The notes: generated from the sequence alone by a model not told the origin. 8,811 nt of DNA from DASQDN01 sp035630195 (GCA_035630195.1 DASQLD010000306.1:1-8811); one strand, 5' to 3'. Shown: positions 1-5,964, counted from the stretch's first letter. A program made the numbers and translations.

Positions 1-918
1 CTGCTCATCGGCGAGAATCCGCTCGAAGTGGAACGCCTCTGGTATCGGATGTACCGGGGCAGTATCTACTATGGGCGCCGCGGCGTTGCTCTCCAGGCTA
101 TCTCGGCTATTGATATTGCGTTGTGGGACATCTGCGGTAAAGCGTATCGTCAGCCGATCCATATACTGTTGGGCGGCAAGTGGCGGAACAAAGTTCGCGC
201 CTACGGGAGCACGTTATTTCGGCCTACCCCGGAAGCGATGCGAGAGGCCGTCCAGCAATATATAGCGCAAGGTTTTACGGCCGTGAAATTTGGCTGGGGA
301 GTATTCGGTAAGGATTTTCGCCGCGATGTGAAGCTTGTCGAGGCGGCGCGCGAGGCTCTTGGTGATGAACGCGACCTGCTGGTAGATACGGGATGGTTTG
401 TGGAACGCACCCCCAAGGAAGCGATTCAGATTGTCCGTTCGATCGAGCCATTTCGCCCATTTCTGGTGGAGGAGCTACTGCACCCTGAGGATTACGACGG
501 GTATCGACGTGTGGCCGATTCCGTCGACACGCGGATCGCTTGCGGAGAGCAGGAGTCCACGGAATGGGGATTCGAACAACTCATCCATCGAGGCGGCATT
601 GATGTCTTGCAGCCCGATTTGACGCGTTGCGGGGGATTCACGGTGGGACGCAAGATCGTTCATATGGCAGAGCGCGCCAACCGGCTTGTGATTCCGCACT
701 CGTGGTCAAGTGACCTGCTGACTGCAGCATCCCTGCACTTAGCGGCGTTTCAACGTCGCGCGGAGTTTGTCGAATTTAGTACTTCTGTTGGTCCGCTCAG
801 CCGCATGCTCGTCAAAGAGCCTTTGCGGATGCAGGATGGATATTTGGCGGTCCCGGAAGGACCAGGTTTGGGAGTCGAGGTGAATGATGCAGTCATTGAA
901 CAGCACCGGGTCGCATAG
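1..918 (+). CDS. Mandelate racemase-subgroup sugar-acid dehydratase (enolase superfamily), 5' partial
   Basis: The frame is open from the first base (L-L-I-G-E-N-P-L-E before the GTG at 28), so the start lies outside the window; 305 residues are visible. Counting from the GTG at 28, the enolase-superfamily barrel residues are K87, metal ligands D120 (VDTG), E148 (VEE) and E174 (GEQ), then the D197 (QPDLTR) and H224 (IPHSW) pair and E249 (VEF). The E-to-E gap of 26, E-to-D gap of 23 and D-to-H gap of 27 equal those of mandelate racemase. The His-Asp dyad marks the MR subgroup, whose members mostly dehydrate acid sugars by abstracting the proton alpha to the carboxylate in a Mg-dependent reaction. 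The second Lys of the KxK motif is absent (K-F-G). The substrate cannot be read from the sequence; rhamnonate-, galactonate- or fuconate-like acids are possible. It is probably cytoplasmic and co-transcribed with the next two genes. Confidence 0.88.
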   Translation: MLIGENPLEVERLWYRMYRGSIYYGRRGVALQAISAIDIALWDICGKAYRQPIHILLGGKWRNKVRAYGSTLFRPTPEAMREAVQQYIAQGFTAVKFGWGVFGKDFRRDVKLVEAAREALGDERDLLVDTGWFVERTPKEAIQIVRSIEPFRPFLVEELLHPEDYDGYRRVADSVDTRIACGEQESTEWGFEQLIHRGGIDVLQPDLTRCGGFTVGRKIVHMAERANRLVIPHSWSSDLLTAASLHLAAFQRRAEFVEFSTSVGPLSRMLVKEPLRMQDGYLAVPEGPGLGVEVNDAVIEQHRVA

Positions 919-1591
919 TACTCCGGCGCAGCATAAATGGGATGAGGATCTATGCAACTTCGCTGAGCAGCAGCTTTACACGGCTGTTGTGTCCGATGCA
1001 ATGGATCAGCTTGGGGTGCGCAGCCAGGCAATGCGTGAGTACCTTAGACCGGTGCACGGCCGGAAGGCATTCGCCGGCTGGGCGCGAACAATCTCCTGCT
1101 GTGACATCCACTACATACCTGAAGATCCCTACAAGATCGAGATCGAAGCCGTGGACAGTCTTCTGCCGGGTGAAGTCGCAGTTGTCGGCACACATAAGTC
1201 ACTGCGCAATGCTCCCTGGGGTGAGTTGCTATCGACAGCGGCTAAAGTGCGCGGAGCACGTGGAGCTGTTGTCGACGGACTCGTTCGCGACATTCTGAAG
1301 ATCGAGGAGCTGGGGTTCCCGGTGTTTGCCAGCGGCATTAAACCGGTTGACTCGATGGGCCGTGGGATCGTCACCGCTTATAACGTGCCGGTGGAATGCG
1401 GTGACGTATTGGTTAACCCCGGGGACTTCATCTTCGCGGACTATGACGGCGTCGTAGTCATACCGAAAGACGTCGTAGGGCCGGTGATGGAATTAGCTAC
1501 TGACAAGGTTCGACGTGAGAATAGTTCACGTTCCGAGCTGATGCAGGGCGCGTACTTAGGCGACGTTTTCAAAAAATACGGAGTGCTTTAA
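884..1591 (+). CDS. RraA-like aldolase (4-hydroxy-4-methyl-2-oxoglutarate aldolase family)
   Basis: 235 residues, close to the usual length for RraA-fold proteins. The signature is clear: P-W-G-E-L at 111-115 and G-A-V-V-D-G-L-V-R-D at 127-136, where R135 and D136 correspond to the substrate and metal-binding Arg-Asp of the family. Related enzymes are divalent-metal class II pyruvate aldolases that cleave 4-hydroxy-2-oxo acids; others are annotated as RNase E inhibitors or demethylmenaquinone methyltransferases, the latter name being a historical error. Next to an acid-sugar dehydratase, cleavage of a 2-keto-3-deoxy or hydroxy-oxo acid is the likely job (inference). The only in-frame start codons before the conserved domain are ATG 884, ATG 887 and TTG 896, all inside the preceding gene, so the overlap of about 35 nt is real. 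GAGG at 877-880 fits the ATG at 887 best (6 nt spacing). Confidence 0.87.
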   Translation: MMQSLNSTGSHSTPAQHKWDEDLCNFAEQQLYTAVVSDAMDQLGVRSQAMREYLRPVHGRKAFAGWARTISCCDIHYIPEDPYKIEIEAVDSLLPGEVAVVGTHKSLRNAPWGELLSTAAKVRGARGAVVDGLVRDILKIEELGFPVFASGIKPVDSMGRGIVTAYNVPVECGDVLVNPGDFIFADYDGVVVIPKDVVGPVMELATDKVRRENSSRSELMQGAYLGDVFKKYGVL

Positions 1592-1597
1592 ACCCCA

Positions 1598-2713
1598 GTG
1601 CAGATCCGTGCGATCGAAACGATTCCTGTTCTGGTTCCCATTCGTCCGGAGTTCCAGATTCGCGGCAGCCTGGGGCTTCATGCCGAGTCGCCGTTTGTAG
1701 TTCTCAAAGTCCACACGGATGAAGGGTTGATTGGTCTAGGCGAGGTGTCCTGTACACCGGTGTGGAGCGGAGAAGACGCAGTTACGGCGACCCATGTTAT
1801 TTCGAGCTTTCTTGAACCGGCTCTGAAGGGCGAGGACCCGCGCGATATCGAAAGGCTCACCACGAAGATGCGCCGCGCAGTTGCGGGACATCCCTTCACG
1901 AAATCAGGTATAGAGATCGCTCTCTGGGACATTCTGGGCAAAGCTGCGGGCCTCCCTGTTTATCGTTTGCTCGGCGGCGCAGTTCGGACACGAGTACCGA
2001 TCAAGATGTCTGTTTCTGGAGCCGAGCCCAAGCGCGCCGCAGAACTCGCACTTTGGGCGATGAATAAGGGATTGAAGGCATTGAAGGTCAAGGTCGGTAT
2101 CGAACCCGAAGCAGACCTGCTTCGTGTGAAAGCCGTACGCGAGGCAATTGGACCATCCATTCGTTTGGGTGTAGACGCGAACGGCGGATGGAGTGTGCGA
2201 GTGGCAATCGACACAATTCGACGGATGGCGGCTGAATGCAATATCTACTTCGCTGAGCAGCCGGTTGCGCCGGTGGATGTGCAGTGGCTTGCCGACGTTC
2301 GCCGTAGTGTGCCAGTGCCAATTATGGCGGATGAAAGCTGCTATACGCTGCAAGACGCTATGGCGCTTACTCGTGCAGGGGCGGCCGACATCCTGTCGAT
2401 CTATGTCGGCAAAGGGGGCGGCATCGGGCCCGCTCGCAAGATGGCGGCTGTCGCCGAAGCGGCTGGATTGACCTGTACCGTCGGAAGCAATCTGGAGTTG
2501 GGCATTGCGAGCGCTGCCATGACTCACCTCGCTACGGCAACTCCCGGCATTGGGGCAGAGGAGTTCCCGTGCGATATTCCGGGGCCGCTCGGGTATGAGC
2601 ATGATCTGCTTGTGGAGCCGATCGATTTCAAAGATGGTTCGGTCCAGGCGCCGGAGGGTCCGGGACTCGGCATTGCGCTTGATGAAAAGATGGTTGCCCG
2701 ATATCGAGCCTGA
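1598..2713 (+). CDS. Enolase-superfamily protein, muconate lactonizing enzyme subgroup
   Basis: 371 residues, full length for the family. The N-terminal capping domain covers about 1-125, followed by the (beta/alpha)7-beta barrel. Catalytic residues visible are K163 and K165 (L-K-V-K-V), metal ligands D193 (VDANGG), E220 (FAEQP) and D245 (ADES), and K272 (GKGGG), with the E300 region (SNLE) at the barrel end. Lys on both sides of the site is the MLE-subgroup arrangement, shared by muconate cycloisomerases, o-succinylbenzoate synthases, dipeptide epimerases and N-acylamino acid racemases. Which of these it is cannot be decided from sequence; the context favours an acid cycloisomerase or epimerase acting with the dehydratase and aldolase. 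The start is GTG at 1598, 6 nt after the aldolase stop; GGAG at 1580-1583 is rather far upstream, so translation may be coupled. No other start precedes the conserved N-terminus. Confidence 0.87.
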   Translation: MQIRAIETIPVLVPIRPEFQIRGSLGLHAESPFVVLKVHTDEGLIGLGEVSCTPVWSGEDAVTATHVISSFLEPALKGEDPRDIERLTTKMRRAVAGHPFTKSGIEIALWDILGKAAGLPVYRLLGGAVRTRVPIKMSVSGAEPKRAAELALWAMNKGLKALKVKVGIEPEADLLRVKAVREAIGPSIRLGVDANGGWSVRVAIDTIRRMAAECNIYFAEQPVAPVDVQWLADVRRSVPVPIMADESCYTLQDAMALTRAGAADILSIYVGKGGGIGPARKMAAVAEAAGLTCTVGSNLELGIASAAMTHLATATPGIGAEEFPCDIPGPLGYEHDLLVEPIDFKDGSVQAPEGPGLGIALDEKMVARYRA

Positions 2714-3001
2714 TTGGCGCTTTGAGCGCTAGTGCTGCCACTCACCGCGAACACTACCCTCCTTCGTCGTCTGACGTCCAGGTACCGAATTTCCGCGCTG
2801 GGGGCGAAGACGTGATCATGTCAACCACTGCGTAATCAGCCGCGGCTTGTTTTTCAGCGTTCGACCGTAACAAAAAAAGCGCGGTATGCCGTTTCTTCGC
2901 CTATTTTGGCGGTCTACGAAGCAGTTGTACGTGGGATGCCATACACGTTCTTCGGCCATTTTATCCTTGACTAATCTCTATACTTCGATAATCATAGAAC
3001 T
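2714..3001. other. Gene-free spacer between the sugar-acid operon and the ars cassette
   Basis: I see no gene here. A short stem-loop with 7-bp arms (one G-T pair) and a 3-nt loop lies at 2715-2731, directly after the stop of the upstream gene; it has no T-tract, so terminator function is doubtful. A run of seven A's near 2872-2878 would be a T-tract for minus-strand transcription, but there is no minus-strand gene to end. One plus frame is open for about 50 codons before the stop at about 2971-2973 but lacks a sensible start codon and resembles nothing I know. The right end carries the candidate ars promoter and operator. Confidence 0.6.
2967..2992 (+). promoter_or_regulatory. Candidate ars operon promoter
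   Basis: TTGACT at 2967-2972 matches a -35 box at five of six positions and GATAAT at 2987-2992 matches a -10 box at five of six. The spacer is only 14 nt, shorter than the usual 16-18, so the pairing is uncertain. If the -10 box is right, transcription would start near 2999-3002, at or next to the ATG at 3002. No other convincing promoter is seen before the ars genes. Confidence 0.35.
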
Positions 3002-3005
3002 ATGA
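2992..3005. promoter_or_regulatory. Perfect 14-nt palindrome, candidate ArsR operator
   Basis: TCATAG-AA-CTATGA: two perfect 6-bp arms around a 2-nt centre. It begins at the last base of the candidate -10 box and covers the ATG at 3002. A dimeric ArsR/SmtB repressor bound here would block RNA polymerase, and autoregulation from just upstream of arsR is the rule in this family. The match to any specific ArsR site is not established; the role is inferred from symmetry and position. Confidence 0.4.
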
Positions 3006-3139
3006 AACTTACCAATGACTTCTTCGATGGCGACTTCGGGGACTCCTGCCTCGCGCGTGAAGAATGCATCGAGGAGTTCTTAAGGGACGTCGCTCCGGGA
3101 TGTCTCTATTGCCGACTGGATGACGAGGACGAATACTGA
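3002..3139 (+). CDS. Small acidic Cys-containing peptide (45 aa) leading the ars operon
   Basis: An open frame of 45 codons from ATG 3002 to TGA 3137-3139, not recognised as any family. It has four Cys (C16, C22, C34, C37, the last two as C-L-Y-C) and is very acidic: 14 Asp/Glu against 4 Lys/Arg, ending in D-D-E-D-E-Y. About two thirds of third codon positions are G or C, as in a real gene. It ends one base before the preferred arsR start (3141), which suggests translational coupling. There is no Shine-Dalgarno sequence before its ATG; with the candidate promoter, the message could be leaderless. A metalloid-binding or sensing role through the Cys residues is only a guess, and it might instead be a translated leader. 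No signal peptide or membrane segment is seen. Confidence 0.5.
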   Translation: MKLTNDFFDGDFGDSCLAREECIEEFLRDVAPGCLYCRLDDEDEY

Positions 3140-3140
3140 C

Positions 3141-3494
3141 ATGGCCTCGCCGAAGAAAAAACAGGACTCGGGGGCGATTGTGCGCTACGCCGATATGCTC
3201 TCCGCAATGGGGACTGAACCGCGCCTTCGTATCATGCAGCTTCTTCTTTCAGCCCATCCGGACGGCATGGTTGTGGGTGAGATTGGAAGCGAGCTCGATA
3301 TTCCGAGTTCCACTCTCTCGCACCACCTGGAAAAGCTAAAGAACGAAGATCTCGTACGGGTCCGGCGCGACGGAACGTTCCTTTGGTACTCGGCAAACGC
3401 CGACGCATTACAGGAGCTTTTGGGATTCCTCTATGCCGAGTGCTGTACCCGAAACAAAGCAATTGAACCAAAGAAGATCACCGCCTGCTGCTAA
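3141..3494 (+). CDS. arsR: ArsR-family arsenite-responsive repressor
   Basis: 117 residues from ATG 3141, a typical ArsR/SmtB length. The winged helix-turn-helix runs from M-G-T-E-P-R-L-R-I-M (about 23-32) through the recognition region S-S-T-L-S-H-H-L-E-K-L-K (56-67) to the beta wing (R-R-D-G-T-F-L-W-Y, 75-83). The E. coli-type Cys trio in the DNA-binding helix is missing (E-L-D-I-P-S instead). Cys instead cluster at the C-terminus: C101-C102 and C116-C117. A vicinal Cys pair plus a later Cys is how the Acidithiobacillus ferrooxidans type of ArsR binds As(III), so this is probably that type, releasing DNA when arsenite binds. An in-frame ATG at 3120 exists but has no ribosome site and lies inside the small upstream gene; 3141 has GAGGA at 3125-3129 and follows that gene's stop by one base. 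Confidence 0.9.
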   Translation: MASPKKKQDSGAIVRYADMLSAMGTEPRLRIMQLLLSAHPDGMVVGEIGSELDIPSSTLSHHLEKLKNEDLVRVRRDGTFLWYSANADALQELLGFLYAECCTRNKAIEPKKITACC

Positions 3495-3500
3495 CGAACG

Positions 3501-3507
3501 AAGGAGA
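3501..3507 (+). promoter_or_regulatory. Strong ribosome binding site of arsM
   Basis: AAGGAGA lies 8 nt before the ATG at 3516, the strongest Shine-Dalgarno match in the window. It suggests arsM is the most highly translated gene of the cassette and fixes its start. Confidence 0.75.
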
Positions 3508-3515
3508 TACCCACA

Positions 3516-4370
3516 ATGGCCACCGATGTCCGAGAAGTTGTGAAGGAGAAGTACGGCCAAGCGGCCTTACGAGTTCAGAAAAGGGAGGGAAACGGCTGTT
3601 GCGGCGCGGGCGCCGCGTTTGATGGCTCCTGTGACCCCATAACGTCAAACCTCTACGGCGAAGGCGAACAGGGTGACGTTCCTGAAGAGGCGCTTAGAGC
3701 GTCGCTTGGCTGTGGGAACCCGACAGCGCTCGCGAAGCTTAATCTCGGTGAAACCATTCTTGACCTCGGCTCCGGTGGCGGAATCGACGTGATTCTCTCG
3801 GCGCGCCGCGTCGGCGCAACGGGGAAAGCCTACGGGCTCGATATGACTGACGAGATGCTCGCTCTGGCGGAAGAGAACAAGAAGAAGAGCGGGCTCACGA
3901 ATGTAGAGTTCCTAAAAGGAGAAATCGAGAATATCCCGCTTCCTGACAACTCGGTCGACGTCATCATCTCGAACTGCGTCATTAACCTCTCGGCTAACAA
4001 AGATCGCGTCCTTCGTGAAGCGTTCCGGGTCTTAAAGCCCGGTGGTCGTTTTGCCGTCTCTGATGTTGTTGTCCGTGGGAACGTGCCTCCTGAAGTCACA
4101 CAGAGTATGCTCCTTTGGGTCGGCTGTATCGCAGGGGCACTGAAGGACTCTGAATACATATCGAAGCTTGCAAAAGCCGGCTTCGACAGCATCGATATTG
4201 AGCCTACGCGAGTTTACGACGTCGAAGATGCCCGTGCGTTTCTCACAGGGCAGGGGATTGACGTTGATGTCATTGCTAGCCAAGTCAGTGGCAAATTCAT
4301 GAGTGCGTTTGTGCGCGCGACAAAGCCTGCCACTGCTTCAGCTTGCTGTGGCCCTACCTGCTGCAATTAG
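3516..4370 (+). CDS. arsM: Arsenite S-adenosylmethionine methyltransferase
   Basis: 284 residues. Methylates As(III) stepwise to mono- and dimethyl (and possibly trimethyl) arsenicals using S-adenosylmethionine, in the cytoplasm. The SAM-binding motif I is D-L-G-S-G-G-G at 83-89, with D109 at the next strand (Y-G-L-D-M). The family's As(III)-site Cys are all present: C39, C66 (S-L-G-C-G-N-P), C154 (S-N-C-V-I-N) and C204 (W-V-G-C-I-A-G). Their spacings of 27 and 50 (C39-C66, C154-C204) are close to those in the Cyanidioschyzon ArsM (C44, C72, C174, C224). Extra Cys pairs occur at C28-C29 and in the tail C277-C278 and C282-C283. The gene lies 21 nt after arsR and 7 nt before the channel gene, so it should be induced by arsenite through ArsR. 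Confidence 0.95.
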   Translation: MATDVREVVKEKYGQAALRVQKREGNGCCGAGAAFDGSCDPITSNLYGEGEQGDVPEEALRASLGCGNPTALAKLNLGETILDLGSGGGIDVILSARRVGATGKAYGLDMTDEMLALAEENKKKSGLTNVEFLKGEIENIPLPDNSVDVIISNCVINLSANKDRVLREAFRVLKPGGRFAVSDVVVRGNVPPEVTQSMLLWVGCIAGALKDSEYISKLAKAGFDSIDIEPTRVYDVEDARAFLTGQGIDVDVIASQVSGKFMSAFVRATKPATASACCGPTCCN

Positions 4371-4377
4371 AAGCCCG

Positions 4378-5085
4378 ATGGAACTCTCGCGAAAAGTCGC
4401 AGCAGAAGCTCTTGGTACTGCGTTTCTCCTCGCGACAGTCGTTGGGTCCGGCATTATGGGAGAGCGATTAGCGGGTGGAAACGTCGCAATCGCTCTTCTT
4501 GCCAATACCCTTGCGACGGGCGGAGGCTTGGTCGCGTTGATTCTTACCTTCGGTCCCATCTCCGGCGCTCATTTCAATCCTGCAGTCACCCTTGCCCATG
4601 CATCGCAAGGGGAGCTTCCATGGCGGCATGTCCCGCTCTATGTCGGAGCCCAAATCGTCGGCTCGTTTCTAGGCGTCGCTGCAGCACACCTTATGTTCTC
4701 TGAAGCGCTCTTCTCTGCATCGCAGCATGTACGAAGCGGGAACGCCCAACTCTTTAGCGAGTTCCTCGCGACCTTTGGTCTTCTCTCTGTAATCTGGGGT
4801 TGTGTACGGCGCCGTTCCGAAGCGGCGCCTTTTGCGGTTGGTGCGTACATCACTGCGGCCTACTGGTTTACGGCTTCGACCTCGTTTGCAAATCCTGCAG
4901 TCACCCTCGCCCGTTCGGTGACCGATACGTTCGCCGGTATTCGCCCGGCGGATGCTCCAGGGTTCATAGTGGCCCAGCTCCTTGGCGCACTCGCTGCAAC
5001 GTTTCTCTTTCGGTGGCTTATCCCCGCCCTTCGATTAACGGCAAACGATGTCGTTCTTCCCAACGAGGTAGTTCATGGTAGATAG
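4378..5085 (+). CDS. aqpS: AqpS-like aquaglyceroporin, probable arsenical channel
   Basis: 235 residues from ATG 4378, the length of a six-helix MIP channel; hydrophobic segments span most of it. Both pore loops are present: N67-P68-A69 (H-F-N-P-A-V-T) and N172-P173-A174 (F-A-N-P-A-V-T). After the second NPA the residue is V175, where AqpZ and GlpF have the aromatic/arginine-filter Arg (N-P-A-R). As I recall, AqpS of the Sinorhizobium ars operon also has Val here. An earlier in-frame ATG at 4303 would put 25 residues inside arsM and precede the first helix with an unconvincing extension, so 4378 is preferred. The start is 7 nt after arsM, with no strong ribosome site, which suggests coupling. 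In this cassette it likely lets arsenite or methylated arsenicals leave the cell by diffusion, taking the place of ArsB or Acr3, neither of which is in the window. Confidence 0.85.
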   Translation: MELSRKVAAEALGTAFLLATVVGSGIMGERLAGGNVAIALLANTLATGGGLVALILTFGPISGAHFNPAVTLAHASQGELPWRHVPLYVGAQIVGSFLGVAAAHLMFSEALFSASQHVRSGNAQLFSEFLATFGLLSVIWGCVRRRSEAAPFAVGAYITAAYWFTASTSFANPAVTLARSVTDTFAGIRPADAPGFIVAQLLGALAATFLFRWLIPALRLTANDVVLPNEVVHGR

Positions 5086-5500
5086 AAAACGAGTCCTTAT
5101 TCTCTGCACCGCCAACTCGGCCAGAAGCCAAATGGCGGAAGGACTTTTGCGCCACGACCGGGGAGACGAGTTCGAGGTTGAGAGCGCCGGCACACGCGCC
5201 ACCCATGTTCGGCCGGAAGCGATCGCCGTCATGCGTGAGATTGGAATCGATATCTCAGGTCATCGCTCGAAGGTCGTCGATGAGTTTAAAGACGAGAGCT
5301 TTGATTACGTGCTGACGGTTTGCGATAAAGCAAACGAGAACTGCCCTATCTTCCCCGGGCACTCGAACCGCATTCACAAGAGTTTCTCTGACCCTGCGGC
5401 CGTTGACGGATCGGAAGAGGAAAGGCTTGGAGCCTTTCGGAACATTCGAGACGAGATACGGGCCTACTTCCGAGAAGAGTTTCCGTCGAAAGCCATCTGA
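5075..5500 (+). CDS. arsC: Thioredoxin-coupled arsenate reductase (LMW phosphatase fold)
   Basis: 141 residues, typical for this type. It reduces arsenate to arsenite in the cytoplasm, using a Cys relay and thioredoxin. The phosphatase P-loop C-T-A-N-S-A-R-S holds nucleophile C11 and R17. The relay Cys are C83 (L-T-V-C-D) and C90 (E-N-C-P), and D106 (S-D-P-A) is the general acid. C11/C83/C90 correspond one-for-one, shifted by one, to C10/C82/C89 of the Staphylococcus and Bacillus enzymes. The start overlaps the end of the channel gene by 11 nt and has GAGG at 5065-5068. The product arsenite is the substrate of the upstream ArsM and the ligand of ArsR. No terminator with a T-tract is seen after the stop. 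Confidence 0.95.
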   Translation: MVDRKRVLILCTANSARSQMAEGLLRHDRGDEFEVESAGTRATHVRPEAIAVMREIGIDISGHRSKVVDEFKDESFDYVLTVCDKANENCPIFPGHSNRIHKSFSDPAAVDGSEEERLGAFRNIRDEIRAYFREEFPSKAI

Positions 5501-5628
5501 CTCCTCCTCACAGAAGCTAACGTTTGTGTTCATCTGAGCGAAGTGTAACCCTTGAAAGAAGGAATTAGAGGAGTATATATGGCTCGTGAAGTGGGTGCTA
5601 ACGACAGACTCATTGCAGTTTGCATTGT

Positions 5629-5964
5629 GCCTGATGGACGGGAGGGGAACGTAATCTTTGCCAAACCGGGTTGATCGTGCGGAGCCTCGGTCACGTAGCA
5701 TGTGCGGCCGTCGGCCGCCTCCAAGCAGGGATTTGTAGGCTGCTACTTGCGTGCCTTGTGATGTACTGATTCCGTCGACGTCACAGCGCATCTCGTCGAG
5801 GGCGCAATCCGGAAATTCGATCAGCAGGAGCTTGCGCGCGAGAGAGCGATCGCGCTGAATATCGTAAACCATACCTTGCGCTGCACGCTTTCGTTCACGC
5901 ATAAAAGCTTGTCATCGGGACTCACTTCGATGCCATTCGTAATGCGAATACTTCTAGCTTGCAT
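5629..5964 (-). pseudogene. Degenerate SMP-30/gluconolactonase/LRE-family fragment
   Basis: On the minus strand, four blocks of one SMP-30/gluconolactonase-like protein follow each other in the right order but in shifted frames. Block 1 (5964-5869) reads N-G-I-E-V-S-P-D-D-K-L-L then V-N-E-S-V-Q-R-K-V-W. Block 2 (5869-5771) is shifted by what looks like one lost base and reads V-Y-D-I-Q-R-D, L-L-I-E-F-P-D and M-R-C-D-V-D-G. Block 3 (5765-5751), after another shift, reads Y-I-T-R-H. Block 4 (about 5712-5686) reads D-G-R-T-C-Y-V-T-E. Between blocks 3 and 4 only about 13 codons remain where relatives have roughly 30. The N-terminal half of the six-bladed propeller is missing, so it cannot be functional. 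The live family hydrolyses sugar lactones to aldonic acids, which fits the upstream sugar-acid genes. The rest of 5501-6036 holds nothing I recognise. Confidence 0.75.

Noticed and set aside
1904..2602. 232-codon minus-strand frame
   Set aside because: It is antisense to the MLE-subgroup gene, whose catalytic residues are all intact on the plus strand.
2860..2905. A-run and small CGG/CCG stem as a minus-strand terminator
   Set aside because: The stem is only about 3 bp and no minus-strand gene lies upstream of it.
3120..3140. Earlier in-frame ATG for arsR at 3120
   Set aside because: No ribosome site precedes it, the added seven residues look unlike an ArsR N-terminus, and it lies inside the small upstream gene; ATG 3141 has GAGGA upstream and follows that gene's stop by one base.
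4303..4377. Extended N-terminus of the channel starting inside arsM
   Set aside because: The 25 extra residues are a frame shadow of the arsM Cys tail; the MIP domain begins properly at the ATG at 4378.
5420..5438. Perfect 8-bp inverted repeat with 3-nt loop resembling a terminator
   Set aside because: It lies within the arsC coding region, about 60 nt before its stop, has no T-tract, and its codons belong to the conserved reductase C-terminus.
5579..5674. 31-codon plus-strand frame with AGAGGAG before its ATG
   Set aside because: The ribosome-site match is good, but the frame lies antisense to the lactonase remnant, shows no recognisable protein and could arise by chance.
5255..5902. 215-codon minus-strand frame
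   Set aside because: Only its first part (about 5869-5771) is a real block of the decayed lactonase; the remainder runs antisense through arsC and is not a gene.
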